Below are positions 1 to 10,074 of a stretch of 64,000 bases of DNA, one piece after another. Each line of letters begins with the position of its first letter. Position 1 is the stretch's first letter. A program made the position numbers and the translations under genes. The stretch covers positions 4,154,001 to 4,218,000 of the forward strand of contig NZ_CP054698.1 in assembly GCF_014023275.1 (NCBI RefSeq). Direction: 5' to 3'. This DNA is from Nostoc edaphicum CCNP1411 (GTDB lineage Bacteria; Cyanobacteriota; Cyanobacteriia; Cyanobacteriales; Nostocaceae). The notes under the pieces were generated by a model. The model searched no databases and was not told where the DNA came from. It saw nothing but the letters and a program-made list of their open reading frames with translations.

Positions 1-66
1 CAATGACTACTTAATCAACTTTCGGTAGAGCCATTTAGTACTTTATGCATCTAATCAGAGATAGAT

Positions 67-390
67 CTATTTGTTTAGCACTACCTCTTTTTTATTTTTA
101 ACGATCGCCAAGTATTCGCTGCGAGTTCCATCTATGCGATAGTGGTCGCAAATTTGGCAGAGCTTCAAAATATCCAATCGACTAAATACTTTTTGATGCT
201 CAATGCCGTTGTCATTTCTCCATCGCCAGAAAGTTGTCCGATCAATGCGGCGATTACTTTCTGGCCATCTTCGTCTGGATAAAAAATCTACTAGTTCCTC
301 TTCAAAAAACGAGTAGCCTTTTGGTAACTTCAGGAGTTCTTCTCTTAACTTAATTAGCGGTATGAGTGGATCTAGCTCAGATAGTCTCAT
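67..390 (-). CDS. Hypothetical 107-aa basic protein, possibly DNA-binding
   Basis: Open ATG-to-stop frame of 107 codons, transcribed away from the polyketide locus. The middle of the protein (about residues 38-60) is rich in Arg and Trp and could hold a helix-turn-helix; the C-terminal third contains a hydrophobic helix followed by a Lys-rich tail. There is no signal peptide or membrane segment and no obvious Shine-Dalgarno in front of the ATG. I do not recognise a family. A small regulator is one possibility, but nothing in the sequence proves it. Confidence 0.45.
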   Translation of the reverse strand: MRLSELDPLIPLIKLREELLKLPKGYSFFEEELVDFLSRRRWPESNRRIDRTTFWRWRNDNGIEHQKVFSRLDILKLCQICDHYRIDGTRSEYLAIVKNKKEVVLNK

Positions 391-1496
391 GCCAGCAAGC
401 CCTTATATTTTCGTGACAGTAAAATTATGCAGAACGCTTCATACAATACGGGTCATCGCATTAAATTGCATTGTCATACTGTGCGTTTATGAATATATAG
501 AGGAACCAGCAAATCAGGTGAATTTATATTTATCTTCTCCCTATTGATCTATCTCTAGGCATTCTTAAACAAACAGTATTGAATTACATCATTTAATCAC
601 TTACGATAAACGGAATGATACTCAATTGCAACCCACATGCAACATTGTTGATGATAAATGGCCAGTAATATTTTCGGCATAAATCATAAATAATGTTTGC
701 AATTCTTTATCACTTTTTAACATTTTTATATCCTTTGTATTATTCAGCATATTGAAATAAGTCTTTGATTTGTGATTGATTTTTTGTTAACTAGAGTTTT
801 TCATTCCTTAGATATAGCTACTAGTGGCTATTGTGACATTGTGGCAAATGTATTTTTTTTACACTAATAACTTTTGAAAAAATTAGCTTATTGATTAATG
901 CATAATTTATTAAACAAATAAATCAACTTGTGGATAGATGTAAAAGCTATGGCAGCAATTCACAGATACCCAATTTTTGTAAGAAGATGATTACCTGTGT
1001 CTTTTAATACGCCAATAAATTACATACAGTCTAACTTGGTTGATCAATTAATGCTTTTTATTAGCACTTAACCTTCTTCTATCACTTTAGGCATAGTAAA
1101 CATTTGAAGATAAAATTCACATGCCTGATACGTAGAAAAAATAGCTGTTCACTTTAACTAGACTTCTCAAACTATAAAAGAAGTCTTACGTGAATGACGA
1201 AAAATTGAATTGGAGTCGCAACATCTTAAACAAGATGAACTATCAGGACAATATTTGACAGCGAATTAGACCTTGCTTATGCCGTAATCAATGGAATTAA
1301 AGCGAGGAGAGAAATAGGAAAATACAGTATATAACGTATTAAATTTAACTCTTGCTATCAGCTTTAACTTTTTGTTACATAGTTATAAAATTCTACACCG
1401 ACTTACTTAATTCAATGAGAATGATTGAAACGAAGATATATGCAATTTATATGCAATTTATAAAATGTATTTTTACTATGTGACATACTAATTGAA
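391..1496. other. Gene-free AT-rich stretch
   Basis: About 1.1 kb with dense stops in all frames and no recognisable RNA gene, IS end or strong hairpin. It is markedly AT-rich. Around 1440-1475 there is a short direct repeat (TATGCAATTTATA type) in front of the next small gene, which may be promoter sequence. Confidence 0.5.
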
Positions 1497-1838
1497 ATGA
1501 GTTTTAATAATTATGTGAGTGAAAGCGATCGCCCTCCAAAGACCCTAGATAAAATGAAACTACAGCGATTCATGCTCTCATTGCCAAGCTTTGATAACCA
1601 GCGACTGATTTTTCATTCAGCTCGCCAGACTCTTCGCAAAGCTGAAATGGCCCGCGTCGCGGTGCGTGAATGGCTCAATCAACATGATTGTGAGCTAGAA
1701 GAGTGGAAAAGTAAAAAAGCTTCTGAGTTGGGAATTAGTATTAGTAGACTTGAACAAAAGCTATTAGCTGCTGCTCAACATCAGGCGATAACAAGTAAAG
1801 GAGAAAACAATTCTAATCCAGACGAAGATTCTGCATAA
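1497..1838 (+). CDS. Conserved-looking hypothetical protein, 113 aa
   Basis: ATG-initiated frame of 113 codons with cyanobacterial codon use and a HIP1 site near its start. The protein is soluble and mostly helical, with a central basic stretch (about residues 28-60) and a coiled-coil-like segment (residues 65-95), then an acidic Asn/Asp/Glu-rich tail. No catalytic motif, signal peptide or membrane segment is visible and I do not recognise the family. It lies about 0.7 kb upstream of the polyketide synthase on the same strand, so a regulatory role in that locus is possible but not shown. Confidence 0.5.
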   Translation: MSFNNYVSESDRPPKTLDKMKLQRFMLSLPSFDNQRLIFHSARQTLRKAEMARVAVREWLNQHDCELEEWKSKKASELGISISRLEQKLLAAAQHQAITSKGENNSNPDEDSA

Positions 1839-2501
1839 GTTAATGCTTAGATGCTGATTCACTTACCTGATGCTAGCTAATAAATGTGTAACCAAAACTA
1901 TAGTACTGTTAATTTGAAGTTGCCTACAAAGTTGTGTTTGACAATATTTCATGTGGTAACACTTATCTCGTCTTATGTAAGTTGCATATCAATTGAAATG
2001 GAGAAGCGACTAGTTTAATATTCAGAACAAGCAACGGTTGACAGGATAACACGGAGTAGGATAAGTTTTCTGGATGAAACTATCCAAGCTAGAACTGATC
2101 AACAACCAGGGCTATTTTATTCTCATCTAGTCTGCCTCAGAATGAATTCTGAGTCTAATAGCAAAATTCGTCTAAAGATGGCTGAGAAAAGATTATAGTT
2201 TGTTAAAACAGACTATAGTTATTAGCCTGAAACTTGAGTTATGGGCAGTTTATGTCTAGAACGAAATAGCCCTGGATTAATAATTTATATTTTAACGTTG
2301 AAGTCATCTCTAATTTAAAGAGATTTTCAGATACGTGAAATAGTCCAACAAAGAAGTCGGAATTATACATTTAGACTTCAGAATATCGCCATTACAATCT
2401 CTTCCACTCAGGGTTATAACTCTTGAATATTTAACTCAAAGTATATCAGTCATCATCTATAACCCTAATTCTGTCTAAAAGCCGATCGAATCTACCTTTT
2501 T
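1839..2501. other. Gene-free leader upstream of the polyketide locus
   Basis: About 0.7 kb with no credible gene. It contains an AGTTGCATAT stretch near 1980 that resembles the box found upstream of two later genes (about 22.5 and 29.5 kb). The transcription start of the polyketide operon probably lies here, but no clear -35/-10 pair can be fixed by eye. Confidence 0.4.
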
Positions 2502-2534
2502 TGTAGAGGTAATATTTTTATAAAAATCTCTACA
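2502..2534 (+). promoter_or_regulatory. Hairpin just upstream of the PKS start
   Basis: The 7-bp arms TGTAGAG and CTCTACA enclose an almost perfectly palindromic A/T core (ATTTTTATAAAAAT). It ends 30 bases before the ATG at 2565. It could be an operator, a 5'-UTR stability hairpin or a weak attenuator. No long T run follows, so a terminator is less likely. Confidence 0.4.
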
Positions 2535-2564
2535 TCTTATAAATCCAATAGTAAAGATAAAGTC

Positions 2565-5500
2565 ATGGCTGCTTCTAGAATTGAAGCTGTTTTGGCACAG
2601 TTGCAAGAAGAAGTGAGCAATTGTGAACAGGCTCTAATCAAGCTCATACAGGTGAAAAAAGTTATGGCTGAAAATGCACCACTAACCAGCGAAATAAATA
2701 CACATCGGCAAAAAACCGATATTGCCATTATCGGGATGGCTTCTATATTTCCCCAATCGAAAAATTTACAGGAATATTGGGAAACAATTATTCACAAAGT
2801 TGATTGTATTACTGATATTCCCGCTTCGCGTTGGAATGTAGAAGATTATTATGATCCTAATCCCAGAGCGTTTGATAAAACCTACTGTAAAAGAGGCGGA
2901 TTTATCCCGGATGTCAATTTCAATCCGATGGAATTTGGGCTACCACCCAACAGCCTAGAAGTCACAGACATTTCGCAATTGCTAGGTTTACTTGTTGCGA
3001 AAGCAGCGATGGAAGATGCCGGTTACGGCGAATCTAAGCAGTTTAGTCGCGATCGCATTGGTGTCATCTTAGGTGTAGCGCTAGGTAGGCAGTTGGCGGT
3101 TCCACTGACTGCGAGAATGCAGTACCCAGTTTGGGAAAAAGTTCTCAAAGGTAGCGGCTTATCCGATGAGGATACACAAAAAATCATTGAGAAAATCAAA
3201 AGTGCATACGTGCAATGGGATGAAAATGCCTTCCCCGGTATGCTGGCAAATGTAGTTACAGGAAGAATTGCCAACCGCTTAGATTTGGGTGGAACTAATT
3301 GTGTAGTCGATGCTGCCTGTGCAAGTTCATTGGGTGCGCTCAAAATGGCAATTAGTGAGCTAATTGAGCATCGAGCCGATATGATGATCACTGGCGGAGT
3401 TGACACCGACAACTCAATTATGGCCTACATGTGTTTCAGCAAAACTCCTGCTGTTTCCCAAGGTGAGAATGTCAAACCTTTTGATGCAGAATCAGATGGG
3501 ATGATGCTGGGTGAAGGTGTGGGAATGTTAGTCCTGAAGCGCCTTGAAGATGCCCAGCGAGATAATGACCGAATCTATGCAGTCATTAAAGGTATTGGCA
3601 CTTCTAGCGATGGCCGTTATAAAAGCATCTATGCACCACGTCCTGAAGGTCAAGTTAGAGCCTTACATCGTGCTTACGAAGATGCCGGATTTTCGCCTAC
3701 CAGTGTTGGTTTGATTGAAGCACACGGCACTGGCACTATGGCTGGAGATCCAGCCGAATTTTCATCGATAAAAGAAGTTTTTGGCGAAAACAATCCCAAA
3801 AAACAACATATTGCCCTCGGAACTGTCAAATCCCAGATTGGACATACAAAAGCGGCTGCGGGTGCGGCGAGTTTGATTAAAACGGCTTTAGCTCTCCACC
3901 ACAAAGTCTTACCAGCCACTATTAATGTCACCAAACCGCATCCTAAATTAGATATTGATAGTTCTCCGTTTTATTTAAATACGGAAACTAGACCTTGGAT
4001 TAGCAGCGATGAGCAACCAAGACGTGCAGGGGTGAGTTCTTTTGGCTTTGGCGGCACAAATTATCACGTCGTTTTGGAAGAATACACAAGTCAACATCAG
4101 CAACCTTATCGTTTACACAAACCTTCCCAGCCGATGTTGCTATTTGCCTCAACGCCTGAAGAATTGTTGTCGCGTTGTCAAGAAATTGGTCAACAATTGC
4201 AATCCGATACGAGAGAGCAGCTTTATACAGAATTGATTTCGGCATCTCAATCTTTAGAAATTCCGATCGCAAATGCCAGACTTGGATTTGTTGCTGATTC
4301 TCTCACTCAAGCTTGCGACTTATTACAAACAAGTATTGAGTTGCTAAGAAACAAGTTGCAAGCAGAATCATGGGAACATCCCCAAGGAATTTACTACCGC
4401 AAAACTGGCATAGCAACAGAGGGGAAGGTGGTTGCCCTATTTTCTGGGCAAGGTTCGCAATATTTAGAGATGGGTCGGGAACTCTTAATTAATTTCCCAG
4501 AATTGGGGCAGACATATACTCAAATTGACAACCTTTTACGCCAAGACGGTTTGCAGCCCCTTTCGGAGGTTGTTTTCCCTAACCCGGTGTTTGATTTAGA
4601 TCAAAAGACTGCCCAGATGAAAGTGTTGCAGCAAACAGAATATGCACAGCCGGCGATTGGGGCTTTTAGCGCTGGTTTGTACAAGATATTGCAACAAGCT
4701 GGGTTTAAGCCAGATTTTGTTGCAGGGCATAGCTTTGGAGAACTTACTGCTCTTTGGGCTGCGGGAGTTTTGAGTGAGAAAGATTACTTTTTCTTAGTCA
4801 AGGCTAGGGGTCAAGCGATGGCTGCACCAGAAGATCCCGAATTGGATGCGGGAGCCATGCTGGCGGTAAAAGGGGATGTTAATCAGGTTACAGAACTGAT
4901 TCAGAATTTCCCACTGATTACCATTGCTAACCTGAATTCTCCAAATCAGATGGTGTTAGCAGGGACGAAAGCTGAAATTGCCAATGTAGAAGAGGCTCTG
5001 AAAACTCAAGGATTCTCTACTATCTTGCTGGGAGTTTCCGCAGCTTTCCATACTCCACTAGTAGCTTATGCACAACAACCCTTTGCCAGAGCTATTGAAA
5101 AAGTTACTTTCAACGAGCCACAAATCCCGGTTTACACCAATGTGACTGGAAAGCGTTACCCAAATGACCCGCAAGTTATTCAAAAAGTCCTCAAAGAACA
5201 TCTGAGGAATCAGGTGTTGTTTAAGCAGGAAATTGAGAATATTTATGCTGAAGGCGGTCATTGCTTTATTGAATTTGGGCCGCGGAGTGTTCTCACCAAC
5301 TTGGTAAAAGATATTCTGAGCGATCGCCCTCATTTAGCTGTAGCTTTAAACACCAGTCATCTCAAAGATAGCGATCGCACTTTACGGCAAGCTGTTATTC
5401 AGTTGCGCGTTGCTGGATTACCTTTGCAAAACTTAGACCCCTATCAACTGGAGTACAAAATCCCAGAAGCTTCTCCAAATAAGGTCTTGAATGTCCGCTT

Positions 5501-8500
5501 AAATAGCACCAACTATGTATCAGAAAAAACAAAGCAGTCCTTTGAAAAAGCTATGCAAAATGGGCATCAAGTGAAATCCACCGTTGGAAATGGTAATAAA
5601 CCAGTAACAGCTAACCCCTCTCATCCAGCAGAGAAAGTTGCAGTCAACGGTCAATCTACTGTTGGAAATGGCAATAAACCAGCAATAGCTAACCCCTCTC
5701 ATCCAGCAGAGAAAGTCGCAGTCAACGGTCAATCCACCGTTGGAAATGGCAATAAACCAGCAACAGCTAACCCCTCTCATCCAGCAGAGAAAGTCGCAGT
5801 CAATGGTGGAGTGAAATCTGTGCAGAATGGGCAATCAGACCAACTAGATATCAAGTCTTTGCAACCTATTCCAGAACTTCCTCTAAGTTACCTAAGAGCT
5901 ATAGACAACTTAGAGTACACATTAATAGAGTTCAATCGCCATCAACATGATATCTTGCAGGTTCACGAACAATCTTTGAACCATCAGACAGAATATACCA
6001 AAACCTTTTTCCAACTCATGCAGCAACAACATGCGTTGTGGGGAAATGGTAAATTCAGCGAACCACAAGCACAAACACAAACACAGCAATTAGTAGTCTC
6101 TAGTTCAGAACGCAGCATCATGCGGTTTCACGACCATCAAGCTGATAGCATCCGCATCCATGAGCAATATCTGAACCATCAGCAAGAATACACTAACAAC
6201 TTTTTCCAATTGCTCCAGCGACATTATGAACAGTCGCCCAGCAATACCACTCCACAAAGTCTGATACCGCCAATTAACTATCAACCTAGTCCAGTAGTTC
6301 CACCAACCCAAAAGGATAACTCTGTTCTGGAAACTGCATCGGTTGATGTACCGAGTAATGGATTTGCCATTAAATCTGAGCCAGTTTCGACTAATGGTAA
6401 TGGCACAAATGGTAATGGCGCACATCATCAAGCAGCAGTTTTGGATATTAATCCATTAGAGGAGAATAAGACTGCAACTGTAGCGTTTGTACCCCCAGCA
6501 CCCGCAGAACCAGTAATACCCACAGAACCAGTAACGCCCACAGAACCAGTAGCACCCCCACCCCCAGCAGTAATCATTGATCAAGCCATCCTGAGCGAAA
6601 CTCTGATTAACGTTGTTAGTGATAAAACAGGCTATCCAACGGAGATGCTAGACCTGACAATGGATATCGAGGCAGATTTGGGGATTGATTCCATCAAACG
6701 TGTGGAAATTCTCGGAGCGTTGTTAGAACTATATCCTGATTTGCCCAGGCCGAATCCCGAAGAAGTGGGACAGCTACGCACCCTCGGTCAGATAGCTGAG
6801 TATATGGGGAAAATTGCATCAGAAATCTCAGCAGCGATCCCTGCGGTGGGCCTTGTCAACGCACCTGTGGATGAAACAGGGGGAGATGGGAAAGATGGGG
6901 GAGATGACGGTGGTGGGGGAGTAACAGTAACATCCCCCTCATCCCCTTTATCCCCTTCATCTCCAGAGCTTACTAACATTGTCTCCAACGTCGTTAGCGA
7001 AAAAACTGGCTACTCAATGACGATGTTAGATTTATCAATGGATCTTGAGACAGATTTGGGAATTGATCGCGTCAAACTTGTGGAAATTCTAGGAGCGTTG
7101 CTAGAACTATATCCTGATTTACCCAAGCTGAATTCAGAAGCATTAGCTCAATTACATACCCTCGGACAAATTGTTGCATATATAGAAAAGGGACTAGGGA
7201 CTGGGGAAGAGTTTTCTCAATCCCCAGTACCCAGTACCCAGTACCCAGTACCCAGTACCCAATCCCGAATTCTTCGCTCTCCTGTCAAACTCAAATATCT
7301 TCCTGAACCTGATTTTTTAGATTTCACTTTCCCCGATCAGCATATTGCCTTGCTTACTGATGATGGTTCTCTCACCACGACGAAACTAGCTGAGACTCTG
7401 TTAAAGCGTGGCTGGAAGACTGTTGTCTTAACTTTTCCTTCAACTGTGATTCCTAAGCAATCTGATTTACCTGAAGGGGTTAGCCGTGTGGTGCTTGCAG
7501 ATTTGAGCGAGGAGCATTTGCAAGAACAGTTAACAGCGATCGCTAATAATTATGGTGCGATCGCTACATTTATCCATCTGAATCCCTCAAATCACGAAGA
7601 TACAAGCAAGAATGTCCGCTATCTGGAATCAGAAAAAGCTATTCTTCGCCATATCTTTCTCATTGCCAAATATCTCAAGGAACCACTGAATCAAGCAGCA
7701 CTTCAAGGACGCAGTAGTTTTGTAACTGTGGCTCGTCTGGATGGCGAATTTGGACTAGGACACAAAACTAACTTCGGTGCAATTGGTGCTGGACTATTTG
7801 GACTCACTAAAAGTTTGAACCAGGAATGGGAATCTGTATTTTGCCGAGCGATCGACCTCAATCCTGATTTAGATGCCGAAATATCAGCACAGCATATCCT
7901 CGCTGAACTTCACGACCCCAATCTATTGGTTGTGGAAGTGGGATATAACTCACAAGGACGATCAACCTTAATATGTGAACAAGAAGAACAAAAAAACAGA
8001 GCGCAGGAAGTAGGAACAATCCCCTTTGCACCCAGCACCTTTTCCGCCAACCTTTTCCCCATCCCCAATGCCCAATCTCAGGTTTTTCTCGTAAGTGGCG
8101 GTGCTAAAGGGATAACGGCTCAGTGTGCGATCAAACTAGCGCAACGTTATCAATGCAAATTTATCTTGCTAGGTCGTTCCGCCGCCGATCCAGAACCCGT
8201 ATGGACTGAAGGCTACTTGAGTGAAGCTGATTTGAAAAAGCGGATTATGGAGGATTTCCTCGCTAGAGGCGAAAAACCCACACCTGCAATGGTGCAGAAA
8301 AAGTTTAACGTTATTTCATCTAGTCGGGAAATTGCCACAACCTTACAAGCCATTAAACAAGCGGGTGGGAATGCTGAATATTTGAATGTTGACGTGACTG
8401 ATGCCATCGCGCTTTCTGAACAAGTCGCTAATGCTGTGAAGCGTTTTGGCCCAGTAACAGGAATTATTCACGGGGCTGGTAATCTGGCTGATAAGCGGAT

Positions 8501-9776
8501 TGAGAAAAAATCAGTCCAAGATTTTGAAACAGTTTACACTGCCAAAGTTAAAGGTCTAGAAAACCTGTTGCGGTGTGTACCAGCGAATCAATTGAATTAT
8601 TTAGTCCTATTTTCTTCTGTAGTTGGTTTCTACGGAAATGTCGGACAGACAGATTATGCGATCGCTAATGAAATTCTCAACAAATCAGCCCACCTTGTCA
8701 AATTCAATCATCCCCATTCTCATGTAGTAGCGATTAATTGGGGACCTTGGGACAGTGGTATGGTTTCTCCCGAATTAAAGCAAGCTTTTGCTGAACGAAA
8801 TATTGAGACTATTCCGATTGAAATTGGCACAGAGTTTTTAGTTGATGAATTAGCTAGTACAAATCAAGAAACTGTGCAAGTTGTGATTGGTAGTCCCCTG
8901 GTGTTTATGCCGGAAAAGCTACCAAGTGAGTTAAGAACTTTTCGTATCCAGCGGCAACTCACATTAGCTGCTAATCCTTTTTTACAAGACCATGTAATTG
9001 CTGGTTATCCAGTTCTACCAGCAACTTGTGGACTATTATGGATTGCTAATGCTTGTGAACAAATCTATCCTGGTTACAAAGCTTTCAGTTGTACAAATTA
9101 TAAAGTTTTGAAGGGACTAATATTCGATGAAAATTTACCAACCGAATACACTTTAGAATTGCAAGAAATTGCTAAACATGATATCAATGAGATAGATTTC
9201 GATGCCAAAATTTCGAGTAAAACTCCAGAAGGTAAAATCCGTTATCATTTCAGTAGCCAGATGAAACTGAAGCGGGAAGTTCCTAGTACCCCTACACTCG
9301 AATTTCTGAACTTAAGCCAGGATCATAGAATCACTGCTACGACTTCATCACTTTATCAAAATGGGGCAGCTACCTTATTTCACGGACTTACTTTTCAAGG
9401 CGTAAAATCTGTCTTAAATGCCACTCTGGATAAGATAACCATAGAATGTTACTTACCAGAACCAGCAAAAAGACAACAAGGACAATTCCCAGTCCAAACA
9501 TTTAATCCCTATATTGCAGATGTGCAGATTCATGCATTTTGGATTTGGGCACAGCATTTTTATCAGGTAGCTTGTCTACCTTCGGAAATCAAAATTTTTG
9601 AACAGTTTGAAGCTGTCCCCTTTGATGAAACATTTTATGTTTCTTGTGAAATAAAATCTAAAACAGAATCGGGTTTAGTGGTTGATGTCATCGCCCATAA
9701 TCAGCAAGGACAAATATATACCCAAATGCTTGGAGCAAAGGGAACTATTTTACCCAAGCAATTAGATGAAATTTAA
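2565..9776 (+). CDS. PfaA/HglE-like type I polyketide synthase, KS-AT-ACP-ACP*-KR-DH
   Basis: Iterative multidomain synthase of 2403 aa in the PUFA/heterocyst-glycolipid family. A ketosynthase (about 40-500) has Cys252, His387 and His427. An acyltransferase (about 620-930) has a GHSFGE motif with Ser723 and an SAAFH motif suggesting malonyl-CoA. A repetitive linker (1005-1225) is followed by two ACP domains; the first has LGIDS with Ser1376, whereas the second reads LGIDR, so Arg1502 sits where the phosphopantetheine Ser should be. A ketoreductase follows (NADP loop near 1840, SS at 2017-2018, Tyr2031), and a C-terminal hotdog dehydratase with HxxxGxxxxP (His2143). It is the first gene of a + strand locus with PfaB-, PfaD- and diiron-oxygenase-like genes. 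Family known: builds long acyl chains. Product inferred, not known. The ATG lies in an AT-rich leader without a strong ribosome site. Family assignment is secure; calling it HglE-like rather than strictly PfaA-like is less so. Confidence 0.92.
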   Translation: MAASRIEAVLAQLQEEVSNCEQALIKLIQVKKVMAENAPLTSEINTHRQKTDIAIIGMASIFPQSKNLQEYWETIIHKVDCITDIPASRWNVEDYYDPNPRAFDKTYCKRGGFIPDVNFNPMEFGLPPNSLEVTDISQLLGLLVAKAAMEDAGYGESKQFSRDRIGVILGVALGRQLAVPLTARMQYPVWEKVLKGSGLSDEDTQKIIEKIKSAYVQWDENAFPGMLANVVTGRIANRLDLGGTNCVVDAACASSLGALKMAISELIEHRADMMITGGVDTDNSIMAYMCFSKTPAVSQGENVKPFDAESDGMMLGEGVGMLVLKRLEDAQRDNDRIYAVIKGIGTSSDGRYKSIYAPRPEGQVRALHRAYEDAGFSPTSVGLIEAHGTGTMAGDPAEFSSIKEVFGENNPKKQHIALGTVKSQIGHTKAAAGAASLIKTALALHHKVLPATINVTKPHPKLDIDSSPFYLNTETRPWISSDEQPRRAGVSSFGFGGTNYHVVLEEYTSQHQQPYRLHKPSQPMLLFASTPEELLSRCQEIGQQLQSDTREQLYTELISASQSLEIPIANARLGFVADSLTQACDLLQTSIELLRNKLQAESWEHPQGIYYRKTGIATEGKVVALFSGQGSQYLEMGRELLINFPELGQTYTQIDNLLRQDGLQPLSEVVFPNPVFDLDQKTAQMKVLQQTEYAQPAIGAFSAGLYKILQQAGFKPDFVAGHSFGELTALWAAGVLSEKDYFFLVKARGQAMAAPEDPELDAGAMLAVKGDVNQVTELIQNFPLITIANLNSPNQMVLAGTKAEIANVEEALKTQGFSTILLGVSAAFHTPLVAYAQQPFARAIEKVTFNEPQIPVYTNVTGKRYPNDPQVIQKVLKEHLRNQVLFKQEIENIYAEGGHCFIEFGPRSVLTNLVKDILSDRPHLAVALNTSHLKDSDRTLRQAVIQLRVAGLPLQNLDPYQLEYKIPEASPNKVLNVRLNSTNYVSEKTKQSFEKAMQNGHQVKSTVGNGNKPVTANPSHPAEKVAVNGQSTVGNGNKPAIANPSHPAEKVAVNGQSTVGNGNKPATANPSHPAEKVAVNGGVKSVQNGQSDQLDIKSLQPIPELPLSYLRAIDNLEYTLIEFNRHQHDILQVHEQSLNHQTEYTKTFFQLMQQQHALWGNGKFSEPQAQTQTQQLVVSSSERSIMRFHDHQADSIRIHEQYLNHQQEYTNNFFQLLQRHYEQSPSNTTPQSLIPPINYQPSPVVPPTQKDNSVLETASVDVPSNGFAIKSEPVSTNGNGTNGNGAHHQAAVLDINPLEENKTATVAFVPPAPAEPVIPTEPVTPTEPVAPPPPAVIIDQAILSETLINVVSDKTGYPTEMLDLTMDIEADLGIDSIKRVEILGALLELYPDLPRPNPEEVGQLRTLGQIAEYMGKIASEISAAIPAVGLVNAPVDETGGDGKDGGDDGGGGVTVTSPSSPLSPSSPELTNIVSNVVSEKTGYSMTMLDLSMDLETDLGIDRVKLVEILGALLELYPDLPKLNSEALAQLHTLGQIVAYIEKGLGTGEEFSQSPVPSTQYPVPSTQSRILRSPVKLKYLPEPDFLDFTFPDQHIALLTDDGSLTTTKLAETLLKRGWKTVVLTFPSTVIPKQSDLPEGVSRVVLADLSEEHLQEQLTAIANNYGAIATFIHLNPSNHEDTSKNVRYLESEKAILRHIFLIAKYLKEPLNQAALQGRSSFVTVARLDGEFGLGHKTNFGAIGAGLFGLTKSLNQEWESVFCRAIDLNPDLDAEISAQHILAELHDPNLLVVEVGYNSQGRSTLICEQEEQKNRAQEVGTIPFAPSTFSANLFPIPNAQSQVFLVSGGAKGITAQCAIKLAQRYQCKFILLGRSAADPEPVWTEGYLSEADLKKRIMEDFLARGEKPTPAMVQKKFNVISSSREIATTLQAIKQAGGNAEYLNVDVTDAIALSEQVANAVKRFGPVTGIIHGAGNLADKRIEKKSVQDFETVYTAKVKGLENLLRCVPANQLNYLVLFSSVVGFYGNVGQTDYAIANEILNKSAHLVKFNHPHSHVVAINWGPWDSGMVSPELKQAFAERNIETIPIEIGTEFLVDELASTNQETVQVVIGSPLVFMPEKLPSELRTFRIQRQLTLAANPFLQDHVIAGYPVLPATCGLLWIANACEQIYPGYKAFSCTNYKVLKGLIFDENLPTEYTLELQEIAKHDINEIDFDAKISSKTPEGKIRYHFSSQMKLKREVPSTPTLEFLNLSQDHRITATTSSLYQNGAATLFHGLTFQGVKSVLNATLDKITIECYLPEPAKRQQGQFPVQTFNPYIADVQIHAFWIWAQHFYQVACLPSEIKIFEQFEAVPFDETFYVSCEIKSKTESGLVVDVIAHNQQGQIYTQMLGAKGTILPKQLDEI
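5577..5810 (+). repeat. Three tandem 78-bp (26-aa) repeats in the PKS linker
   Basis: Three near-identical 78-bp units encode a 26-residue block starting STVGNGNKP and ending EKVAVNG, between the acyltransferase and the ACPs. Copies differ at only a few bases, which points to recent in-frame duplication in a flexible linker. Confidence 0.85.
5928..6236 (+). repeat. Two degenerate ~38-aa helical repeats in the PKS linker
   Basis: Residues about 1122-1160 and 1186-1224 share the pattern HxxxxxxxHEQxLNHQxEYxxxFFQL. Each is likely a single amphipathic helix. A related pattern (H, FL, RQE, then LQ) closes the PfaB-like protein encoded downstream, so these may be subunit-contact helices; that last step is inference. 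Confidence 0.65.
7221..7266 (+). repeat. Heptameric STRR (CCCAGTA) inside the PKS coding sequence
   Basis: About six tandem CCCAGTA-type heptamers, translated in frame as a Pro/Ser/Thr/Gln-rich spacer between the second ACP and the ketoreductase. Heptamer STRRs are typical of heterocystous cyanobacteria, usually in intergenic DNA. Confidence 0.85.
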
Positions 9777-9865
9777 CTAGGAATTAGCCTAACTTTTCAC
9801 TTAATTCGGAAAAGCTTCCTAACCCCAGGTAAGAAATTCAAAGTCAAGGAGCTACGGTGTAGAAT

Positions 9866-9960
9866 TACCCCCCTTAATCCCCCCGATGTATTGGGGGGAA
9901 ACCGGAAAATCTTGTTCCCTCCCCTTTGCAAGGGGAGGGTTAGGGTGGGGTAAAACCTCG
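9866..9960. repeat. Palindromic intergenic repeat element
   Basis: Two strong G/C hairpins in the PKS-PfaB gap: CCCCCC/GGGGGG arms at 9879-9898, and a 10-bp-arm palindrome centred on TGC at 9917-9939. The sequence resembles the C-rich interspersed repeats common in these genomes (compare about 42.5 and 55.85 kb). It could end or stabilise the PKS transcript. Confidence 0.6.
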
Positions 9961-10074
9961 ATTAATCAGCATTTCAGACACCATGTGCTTAAAGGAGAGA
10001 GGTTTTCCAGATACCGTAAAAAGTCAGGGAATCAGCAACTCAAAAATGTATATATCAGCTTGAGGAGACAGGTG

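Noticed and set aside
9886..10074. 63-residue N-terminal extension of the PfaB-like protein
   Set aside because: It reads through C/G-rich repeat DNA; a good ribosome site precedes the internal ATG at 10075.
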